From Propionibacteriales bacterium (GTDB taxonomy: Bacteria > Actinomycetota > Actinomycetes > Propionibacteriales > Propionibacteriaceae): a stretch of DNA of 8,143 nucleotides. The position numbers were made by a program, and so were the translations under genes. Numbering within the stretch: position 1 is the stretch's first letter; each line of letters starts with the position of its first letter. A model generated the notes under the pieces. It saw nothing but the letters and a program-made list of their open reading frames with translations, was not told the DNA's origin and searched no databases. The stretch spans positions 1 through 8,143 of the forward strand of contig JAKDKP010000077.1 in the NCBI GenBank assembly GCA_030453285.1, written 5' to 3'. Of the stretch, positions 1 to 4,924 are shown piece by piece.

Positions 1-1091
1 TCGCGCTGTCGGGGCGGGTGCCGCAGATCTGCTGCCTGTTCGGCCCGTCGGCTGCCGGTGGCGCGTACATCCCGGCCTTCTGTGACACCGTGATCATGGT
101 CGAGGCGAACGCATCGATGTACCTCGGGTCTCCCCGGATGGCCGAGATGGTGGTGGGGGAGAAGGTCACCCTCGAGGAAATGGGCGGAGCCCGGATGCAC
201 GCCTCGATCTCGGGGTGTGGTGATCAACTCGCCACCGACGACGCCGACGCGATCGAGCAGGCGCGCGCATTCTTCTCCTATCTGCCGCAGAACTGGCACA
301 GTGCTCCGCCGTCGTACGCACCCAGTGACCCTGCCCGTGAGTTCACCGACGATCTGGTGCCGGCCTCGGAGTCGGCGGGCTACGACATCAACCAAGTGAT
401 CAACGCGATCGTCGACGAGGACTCGTTCTTCGAGTGCAAGCCCCTGTTCGCCGCCGAGCTCGTCACCGGCTTCGGGCTGCTGGCCGGCCAGCCGATCGGG
501 ATCGTCGCCAATCAACCGCTGGTCAAGGGCGGGGTGCTGTTCGTCGACTCCGCCGACAAGGCTGCCCGGTTCATCTGGTTGTGTGACGCCTTCAACCTTC
601 CGCTGCTGTATCTGGCCGACGTGCCGGGGTTCATGATCGGCTCCGAGGTCGAGAAGCAGGGCATCATCCGGCACGGCGCCAAGATGATCACTGCGGTCTC
701 CGAGGCGACCGTGCCGACCGTCTCGCTGATCGTGCGCAAGGCGTACGGTGCCGGCCTGTATGCCATGTGTGGTCCGGGTTTCGGGCCCGATGCCTGCCTG
801 GCGCTGCCCACCGCCAAGATCGCGGTGATGGGTCCCGAGGCCGCGATCAACGCGGTCTATGCGAACAAGATCAACGCCATCGCCGACGTGGGTGAGCGCG
901 AGGCCTATGTGACCCAGCTGCGCGAGGAGTACGAGCTGGACATCGATGTGCTGCGGCTGGCCAGCGACCTGGTGATCGACGGCATCATCAACCCCGGTGA
1001 GGTCCGCGGCGAACTGGTCGCGAGATTTGCTGCCGCCGCCACCAAGGACCGCACGTTCAGCAGCCGCCGCCACGGCGTTCCGCCGGTCTGA
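1..1091 (+). CDS. Acyl-CoA carboxylase carboxyltransferase (beta) subunit, 5' end outside window
   Basis: Carboxyltransferase subunit of a biotin-dependent acyl-CoA carboxylase. It moves the carboxyl group from carboxybiotin on the alpha subunit/BCCP to an acyl-CoA in the cytoplasm. The reading frame is open from base 3 (Ala-Leu-Ser-Gly-Arg-Val-Pro), so the GTG at 18 is internal and about 150-170 N-terminal residues are missing compared with the usual 510-540. Visible are the N-domain oxyanion motif AAGGAY (51-68), the 'LGSPRM' segment and the C-domain core with KPLFAAELVTGFG, GIVANQP, KGGVLFVDSADKAARF, ADVPGFMIGSEVE, RHGAKM and RKAYGAGLYAM (735-767). The gene ends with TGA at 1089-1091. The position that is Asp in propionyl/acetyl-CoA carboxylases (GGAYDVM) is Tyr here (GAGLYAM), closer to methylcrotonyl-CoA carboxylase (GAGNYGM), so the substrate is uncertain. 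The family call is firm and the substrate is inference. Confidence 0.95.
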   Translation, partial: ALSGRVPQICCLFGPSAAGGAYIPAFCDTVIMVEANASMYLGSPRMAEMVVGEKVTLEEMGGARMHASISGCGDQLATDDADAIEQARAFFSYLPQNWHSAPPSYAPSDPAREFTDDLVPASESAGYDINQVINAIVDEDSFFECKPLFAAELVTGFGLLAGQPIGIVANQPLVKGGVLFVDSADKAARFIWLCDAFNLPLLYLADVPGFMIGSEVEKQGIIRHGAKMITAVSEATVPTVSLIVRKAYGAGLYAMCGPGFGPDACLALPTAKIAVMGPEAAINAVYANKINAIADVGEREAYVTQLREEYELDIDVLRLASDLVIDGIINPGEVRGELVARFAAAATKDRTFSSRRHGVPPV

Positions 1092-1191
1092 GTGGGAGGT
1101 CCACCCGCACTGCCTGACGTGGGCCGAAGTCTCCCGACCGCTTGCCTGCATGCGTCCCATCCCCACCGATGAGCAGGCCAACGACGAGCCA

Positions 1192-1285
1192 TTGGTTTCG
1201 ACACGTTCGGCCGAAAACGGCCTCCCTCCTCAACCAACGCCACTGCAACGAGTAGCTCCCGAGGAACGAGGAAGCGTGTCGAACC
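1192..1285. repeat. Imperfect inverted-repeat intergenic element (REP/MITE-like)
   Basis: This lies in the 314-base gene-free stretch 1092-1405. The arm GGTTTCGACACGTTC (1194-1208) pairs with GAAGCGTGTCGAACC (1271-1285) over 14 bp with one bulged base on each side. Inside are a perfect short hairpin GGCCG-AAAA-CGGCC (1209-1222) and a second small pairing TTGGTT (1192-1197) with AACCAA (1232-1237). GGTTTCGACACG...CTCAACCA resembles dispersed intergenic repeats I recall from several actinomycete genomes. That resemblance is from memory and copy number cannot be seen here. The element could also act as a transcript end for the upstream carboxylase gene, but it has no T-tract. Confidence 0.5.
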
Positions 1286-1405
1286 GGACGAACCACCCTG
1301 GCGGGGTCAGGATCGCAGCGGACCGAAAGTGTCCGGATGGAATCCTAGAGTCCTTCTCATCGGAGCATCGGGCGCCGGTCACACACCCACACGACGGAGA
1401 CAGCC
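1286..1405 (+). promoter_or_regulatory. Probable promoter region and RBS of the DinB-like gene
   Basis: The gene at 1406 needs its own start signal, because it lies 314 bases past the previous stop and behind the inverted repeat. A TAnnnT-type -10 candidate, TAGAGT, is at 1346-1351, and no convincing -35 box lies 16-18 bases upstream. The RBS GGAGA (1396-1400) sits 5 bases before the ATG and supports that start. The promoter is a weak guess and the RBS is solid. Nothing else is visible in 1092-1191 or 1286-1345. Confidence 0.3.
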
Positions 1406-1978
1406 ATGACCAACCACCCCACCACCGAGCGCGACACCCTGATCGAGGTGTTGACCCGGCACCGCGGGTTCCTGCTGCAGACCGCCGAAGGGCTGACCGA
1501 GGAGCAGGCGCGGACCGCCAGCACGGTCAGCGCACTGACGATCGCCTCCCTGCTCAAACACGTGGCCGACACCGAGGAGCAGTGGTTCGCCTTCGCCGTA
1601 CGAGGGGCAGAAACTTTCGGCGGCTCCGGGGTGTACGAGTCCGACGTGGACTGGGATGCCGTCGACGCCGAGGCGGCCGACAACAGCGGCGACTGGTCCG
1701 ACAGCGAATGGGAGGACACCCGGTTCGTGCTCAGTGACGCCGAGACTCTTCCGGTGCTCCGGCAGCGGGTCGCCGACGTCGCCGCGGCGAGCGAGGAGAT
1801 CATCCGGACCGCTGACCTCGACGAGCAGCACGCGCTGCCCGAGGCTCCCTGGTTCGAGCAGGGGACGTCCTGGTCGACCCGCCGGGTCGCGCTGCACGTG
1901 CTGGCCGAGATCAGCCAGCATGCCGGGCACGCCGACATCATCCGGGAGGCGATCGACGGACAACGCACGATGGGCTGA
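1406..1978 (+). CDS. DinB/DUF664 superfamily protein, putative thiol-dependent enzyme
   Basis: A 190-residue protein of the DinB-like four-helix-bundle superfamily, which in actinomycetes includes mycothiol-dependent transferases, isomerases and many uncharacterised members. The family signature is present: an N-terminal helix with LLKHVADTEEQWF (residues 49-61, His52) and a C-terminal helix HVLAEISQHAGHADIIREAIDG (164-185; His164, His172, His175). These supply the usual His metal-binding set, followed by the characteristic GHADIIRE tail. The middle (70-110) is acidic and variable, as is common in this group. The ATG is preceded by GGAGA at a 5-base spacing. It appears to be transcribed alone: the upstream gene is 314 bases away, while the downstream membrane-protein gene follows after 58 bases and may be read through. 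The reaction and substrate cannot be told from sequence. The link to mycothiol is by family only. Confidence 0.85.
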   Translation: MTNHPTTERDTLIEVLTRHRGFLLQTAEGLTEEQARTASTVSALTIASLLKHVADTEEQWFAFAVRGAETFGGSGVYESDVDWDAVDAEAADNSGDWSDSEWEDTRFVLSDAETLPVLRQRVADVAAASEEIIRTADLDEQHALPEAPWFEQGTSWSTRRVALHVLAEISQHAGHADIIREAIDGQRTMG

Positions 1979-2001
1979 CCATCAGGTCGGACACCCCCCG
2001 G

Positions 2002-2017
2002 GGCCCGAATCAGGGCC
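2002..2017 (+). terminator. Weak stem-loop between the DinB-like and YdcF-like genes
   Basis: GGCCC (2002-2006) and GGGCC (2013-2017) form a 5-bp GC stem around a 6-base loop in the 58-base gap. It follows a C/G run containing CCCCGGGG. No T-tract follows, so it may be a pause or attenuating hairpin, or chance in GC-rich DNA. Confidence 0.2.
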
Positions 2018-2036
2018 ACGGGCGGTTCACGATTGA

Positions 2037-3053
2037 ATGGGATCCATGAGCATCGTCCTGGCCGTGATCAGCTTCTGGTGGTATCGGCGGTCCGTCGCTG
2101 CGGATCGTCGCCGACTCCGCAATGGAGTGCTGCTGTTGGCCGTCGTCTGGTTCGGGCTGGGGGCGATCGCGGAACTGGCGACCTGGTTCAGTCCGATTGG
2201 GCTACTGCCACTGATCTTCCTGGCAGCTCTGCTCCCCTTCACGGTGCTGGCGTTGATCGTCTTCTTGATCGCGAACGGGTTCACCATGATCAGGAAGGAG
2301 GGCCGCAGCGTCGGCAACCTGCTGTCCCTGCTCGCCGGGATCGGCCTGATTGCGGCACCGGTTCTCGCGGTGGCGCTGTTCGTGACCTGGCAACCCGTCC
2401 TGGTGGCGATGGCCGTCTTCCTGCTGCTGTGTCTGGCGTACGCAGGCATCTTCTTCACCGTGCTGCTGATCTGGTCGTACGCGTACTCCCAGATGTCGGT
2501 CCGGTTGCCGGCCGACGGCATCGTCATCCTCGGCTCCGGCCTGATCCGGGGCAAGGTGCCACCCCTGCTGGCGGGCCGGCTCGACCGGGCGATCGAGATC
2601 TGGCGGTACGCCGTGGCCGAGGGGCGGCAGCCAGTCCTGGTTCCCAGCGGCGGGCAGGGCGCCGACGAACCGGTGGCCGAAGGGACCGCGATGACCGAGT
2701 ACCTGATCAGCCGTGGCATCCCGGCCGAGGCCATCATCACCGAGGACCGAGCCCGCAACACCGAGGAGAACCTGCGGCTCTCCCGCGATCTGCTCGACCG
2801 ATCCGGACACACCGCCACGATGCTGGTGGTGACCAGCAGCTATCACGTGATGCGGGCCGCCTTGCTGGCGCGAGACCTGGGTCTGAAGGCTCAGTCGGTC
2901 GGCGCCCGGACCGCCGCCTACTACCTGCCCAGCGCCTTCCTCCGTGAGTTCGTGGCGGTGCTCACCCGCCATCGCCGGATGCACGTGCTGTTCGGCATCG
3001 CCTTTGCGCTGATCGCCACTCTTGCCGGACTCACCACTGTCGGACTGCGCTGA
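2037..3053 (+). CDS. Multi-pass membrane protein with YdcF/SanA-type DUF218 domain
   Basis: A 338-residue protein. The N-terminal 150 residues are hydrophobic, with likely membrane segments near 29-48, 54-80, 94-117 and 120-150 and possibly a short one at 3-16. A DUF218 domain follows (about 159-305), marked by ADGIVILGSG (159-168), the loop VPSGGQGADEP (202-212), AMTEYLISRGIP, EDRARNTEENLRLS and VVTSSYHVMRA (264-274). A last hydrophobic segment spans 316-337. YdcF/SanA proteins are linked to envelope integrity, and YdcF binds S-adenosylmethionine, but no reaction is established. The start is uncertain: ATG 2037 and the in-frame ATG 2046 are both possible and neither has a strong RBS (GGCGG at 2021-2025 is 11 bases before 2037). 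The stop (3051-3053) lies inside a 16-bp tandem repeat. Confidence 0.85.
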   Translation: MGSMSIVLAVISFWWYRRSVAADRRRLRNGVLLLAVVWFGLGAIAELATWFSPIGLLPLIFLAALLPFTVLALIVFLIANGFTMIRKEGRSVGNLLSLLAGIGLIAAPVLAVALFVTWQPVLVAMAVFLLLCLAYAGIFFTVLLIWSYAYSQMSVRLPADGIVILGSGLIRGKVPPLLAGRLDRAIEIWRYAVAEGRQPVLVPSGGQGADEPVAEGTAMTEYLISRGIPAEAIITEDRARNTEENLRLSRDLLDRSGHTATMLVVTSSYHVMRAALLARDLGLKAQSVGARTAAYYLPSAFLREFVAVLTRHRRMHVLFGIAFALIATLAGLTTVGLR

Positions 3054-3081
3054 GACCGGACTGCGCTGAGACCGGACTGCG
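3042..3081. repeat. 16-bp tandem direct repeat, 2.5 copies
   Basis: The unit GGACTGCGCTGAGACC occurs at 3042-3057 and again, identical, at 3058-3073, followed by a half copy GGACTGCG (3074-3081). The first copy contains the stop codon of the YdcF-like gene and the rest fills the 38-base gap to the convergent gene. It looks like a recent slippage or duplication event. No function is evident. Confidence 0.9.
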
Positions 3082-3091
3082 GCCCCCCGAG

Positions 3092-3376
3092 TCAGTCGAC
3101 GTCGGTGAAGTGCTCCACCACCGGCGGCTCGGCAAAGAAAGGTCCGATCGCGGCGCGCCATCGGGTGAAGCGGTCGGTGGCACGAAAGTTCTCCAGATGC
3201 GCCTCGACCGAATCCCACTCCACGAGCAGAGTGAACTTCTCCGGTGACTCGACGCCGGCGGTCATCCGGACCGAACGGCAGCCGGGGCAGGTGCGCAGCA
3301 CCTCCACCGCGGACCGGTAGGCGACGATGAATCCTTCGCGATCGGTGACGTGGATGTCGGCGACCTCGAGAACCAT
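3092..3376 (-). CDS. Small ABM-superfamily protein (antibiotic biosynthesis monooxygenase-like)
   Basis: A 94-residue protein with the dimeric ferredoxin-like ABM fold pattern: a beta strand (LEVADIHV), a helix (FIVAYRSAVEVLR), CRSVRM and then FTLLVEWDSVEAHLENFRATDRFTRW and a C-terminal FFAEPPVVEHF segment. Proteins of this fold include quinol and polyketide monooxygenases, haem-degrading IsdG types and many uncharacterised small enzymes. No specific active-site set can be assigned. The ATG at 3376 is chosen because AGGAG (plus-strand CTCCT, 3383-3387) lies 6 bases upstream. The longer open frame to 3475 would overlap the neighbouring gene and has no better start. It is the last gene of the minus-strand series, 52 bases after the membrane-protein gene, and ends 38 bases from the convergent YdcF-like gene. 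It could be cotranscribed or have its own promoter. Confidence 0.8.
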   Translation of the reverse strand: MVLEVADIHVTDREGFIVAYRSAVEVLRTCPGCRSVRMTAGVESPEKFTLLVEWDSVEAHLENFRATDRFTRWRAAIGPFFAEPPVVEHFTDVD

Positions 3377-3382
3377 GATCAA

Positions 3383-3387
3383 CTCCT
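3383..3387 (-). promoter_or_regulatory. RBS that fixes the start of the ABM-like gene
   Basis: AGGAG on the minus strand lies 6 bases before the ATG at 3376. It rules in favour of the 94-residue product over the longer 127-residue frame beginning at 3475. Confidence 0.75.
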
Positions 3388-3428
3388 GTTGTTCGGTGCG
3401 GCCCGTGGACTGGGCGGGGACAGCGTAC

Positions 3429-4112
3429 TCAGCGCAGATGTCCCTGACCACCGGGCCAGATGCGTTCGTCGACACGATCCAGCACCTCGATCATCCGATC
3501 CAGGTGGGCAGTGATCGTCTCGGGTTCGAGCTTGCCCTTGTCGATGCTGATCATGGTGTCGTCGGCGAAACGCCACTCCCACGGACCGGTCGACTTGAGG
3601 TGCTCCACCAGCTTCGCACCCAGTACGGCGCGGGCGAAGGCGGGGTCCTCGGACTTGACCTTGAACATCTCGTCGAAGTCCGAGTCGCCGACGTCGACCC
3701 GAGCGAAGCCGAAGGCTTCGGCGACCTTGCCGCCGAAGATCCCCTCGGCACCGACACTGAGCATCGGCACACGCTCGGGCAGCGTCAGGGTGTGGACCGC
3801 GTGCACGTGGGTCTGGGTGGTGGTCGTCGTGCCGTTGTACGACGAGGTCGTGTACGTGTGGGTGAAGGCCAGGAATCGTCGGCCCCGATGCTCGCCAGAG
3901 ATCAGGTCCTGAGCGGTGCCCCCGTTGCTGAACGGAGGTCCAGGCCACTTCTTGGCGTAGCTGTCATCCTGCTCGACGTAGTCCCACCGCTGCTTGTCGG
4001 CGAAGGCCCGCATGGCTGAGATGCGTTCCTGGCGCGCGTGTTGACTGACGGCGAAGGCGACGATTCCCACCAGCACGATGGCCACCATGCCAACCACGAT
4101 CATGATTTCCAT
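3429..4112 (-). CDS. Single-pass membrane protein of unknown function
   Basis: A 227-residue protein with an uncleaved hydrophobic N-terminal segment (about residues 3-23, MIVVGMVAIVLVGIVAFAV) followed by a basic stretch, predicting an N-out anchor with a cytoplasmic remainder. The body has FADKQRWDYVEQDDS (37-51), PFSNGGTAQDLISGEHRGRRFLAF, a Thr/Ser-rich stretch (89-101, TSSYNGTTTTTQT), a repeating hydrophobic/charged beta-type region and a closing helix ITAHLDRMIEVLDRV (200-214). This layout resembles uncharacterised actinomycete membrane-anchored proteins, some annotated as DUF3137-like. That likeness is from memory and is not certain. No catalytic motif is visible. GGGAGGTG (plus-strand 4117-4124) ends 4 bases before the ATG, a strong RBS. 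It follows dprE2 by 25 bases, so it is probably cotranscribed with the arabinose-donor genes, which hints at an envelope role without proving one. Confidence 0.8.
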   Translation of the reverse strand: MEIMIVVGMVAIVLVGIVAFAVSQHARQERISAMRAFADKQRWDYVEQDDSYAKKWPGPPFSNGGTAQDLISGEHRGRRFLAFTHTYTTSSYNGTTTTTQTHVHAVHTLTLPERVPMLSVGAEGIFGGKVAEAFGFARVDVGDSDFDEMFKVKSEDPAFARAVLGAKLVEHLKSTGPWEWRFADDTMISIDKGKLEPETITAHLDRMIEVLDRVDERIWPGGQGHLR

Positions 4113-4137
4113 CGCACACCTCCCAGGTCGCTTCGGT

Positions 4138-4893
4138 TCAGAACGGCAGCTTCCGGAAGATGGGACGCGGGACGAGCTTGAGGATGATCATCACGAGCTG
4201 GAACAACTTCGGCGCCCAGACCTGCTCCTTGCCCGTACGGACAGCGGCGACGGTGAGCTCGGCCACCTGTTCGGGCGTGGTCGCCAGCGGAGCAGCCTTC
4301 AGGCCCTCGGTCATCTTGGAACGGACGAAGCCGGGTCGGACCACGAGCACATTCACGCCGAACTCGTCGAGGGCGTACCCCAGGCCGGTGTAGAAGTCGT
4401 CCATGCCGGACTTGGTCGACCCGTACACGAAGTTGGATCGCCGCACCCGCTCACCGGCCACCGAGGACAGGGCGACGATCGTGCCATGCCGCTGCGCCTT
4501 CATCCGCTCGGCGAGCAGCACTCCGGTGTGCATCGGTGCCACGAAGTTGATCTCGGCCAGTTCGAGGGCATGGTCGGCGTCGGTCCAGGCCTGCTCGGCC
4601 TCACCCAGGATGCCGAAGGCCACCACGGCGACATCGACGTCCCCGTCGGCGAAGCACTCCTCGATCGTCTGCGCGTGCGTCGCTGAGGCGCGAGCGGAGA
4701 AGTCCACCTCACTGACCGTGCAGCCCAACCCCTCCAACTCGGCGGCGGCAGCGGACCGCCGTTCGGTCGCCCGGGCGGCGAGAATCACCTTCAGCGGCTG
4801 GGCCGAGGCGTACTTGCGTGCCACCGCCAAGGCGATGTCGGAGGTGCCGCCGAGCAGCAGCAGGGTCTGGGGAGCGCCCACAGCGTCCATCAT
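4138..4893 (-). CDS. dprE2: Decaprenylphosphoryl-2-keto-ribose reductase DprE2 (SDR family)
   Basis: The second half of the DprE1/DprE2 epimerase. It reduces polyprenyl-phospho-2-keto-erythro-pentofuranose with NAD(P)H to polyprenyl-phospho-arabinofuranose, the donor for cell-wall arabinan. The 251-residue protein is a short-chain dehydrogenase: Rossmann motif GGTSDIA (15-21), acidic VDF (63-65), VVAFGILG (90-97), catalytic Ser143/144, and YGSTK with Tyr157 and Lys161. Long stretches match the M. tuberculosis protein as I recall it: DAVGxPQT at the start, SSxAGERVRRxNFVYGSTK in the middle and IFRKLPx at the end (about 254 residues there). ATG 4893 is preferred: AGGA (within plus-strand 4901-4907) is 7 bases upstream. 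The GTG at 4896 and ATG at 4890 are alternatives. It lies 28 bases after dprE1. The third Rossmann Gly is Ala here. Confidence 0.93.
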   Translation of the reverse strand: MMDAVGAPQTLLLLGGTSDIALAVARKYASAQPLKVILAARATERRSAAAAELEGLGCTVSEVDFSARASATHAQTIEECFADGDVDVAVVAFGILGEAEQAWTDADHALELAEINFVAPMHTGVLLAERMKAQRHGTIVALSSVAGERVRRSNFVYGSTKSGMDDFYTGLGYALDEFGVNVLVVRPGFVRSKMTEGLKAAPLATTPEQVAELTVAAVRTGKEQVWAPKLFQLVMIILKLVPRPIFRKLPF

Positions 4894-4900
4894 CACAAGG

Positions 4901-4907
4901 TCCTCTC
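4901..4907 (-). promoter_or_regulatory. RBS of dprE2
   Basis: GAGAGGA on the minus strand is 7 bases before ATG 4893, 4 before GTG 4896 and 10 before ATG 4890. The spacing favours 4893 in the run GTG-ATG-ATG. Confidence 0.6.
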
Positions 4908-4912
4908 GTGGG

Positions 4913-4924
4913 TGATCATGATCA
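4913..4924. other. 12-bp perfect palindrome at the dprE1 stop
   Basis: TGATCATGATCA is self-complementary and overlaps the dprE1 TGA (4924-4922). It lies in the 28-base gap before dprE2. It could bind a dimeric regulator or be chance, and no such role is indicated by anything else. Confidence 0.3.

Noticed and set aside
905..1296. Minus-strand open frames over the 1092-1405 gap (905-1243 and 1057-1296)
   Set aside because: The composition looks like translated non-coding GC-rich DNA, and the frames run over the inverted repeat and the carboxylase end with no start signal.
997..1737. A 246-codon + strand frame spanning the carboxylase end, the intergenic repeat and the DinB-like gene
   Set aside because: It overlaps two well-supported genes in other frames, is Arg/Pro-rich low-complexity in the part over the DinB-like gene, has no RBS and matches no family.
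3075..3097. GACTG...CAGTC inverted repeat between the convergent genes as a terminator
   Set aside because: The stem is only 5 bp with a 13-base loop, has no T-tract, and is partly a by-product of the tandem repeat.
2202..3218. A 338-codon minus-strand frame antisense to the YdcF-like gene
   Set aside because: Its product is Gln/Gly/His-rich without hydrophobic core or motif, while the + strand frame has membrane segments and a complete DUF218 domain.
3377..3475. N-terminal extension of the ABM-like protein to 127 residues
   Set aside because: The extension would overlap the upstream gene's 3' end, and the strong AGGAG at 3383-3387 points to the ATG at 3376.
3327..4019. A 230-codon + strand frame antisense to the unknown membrane protein
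   Set aside because: The minus-strand frame has a strong RBS, a membrane anchor and operon spacing; the + frame has none and is a shadow.
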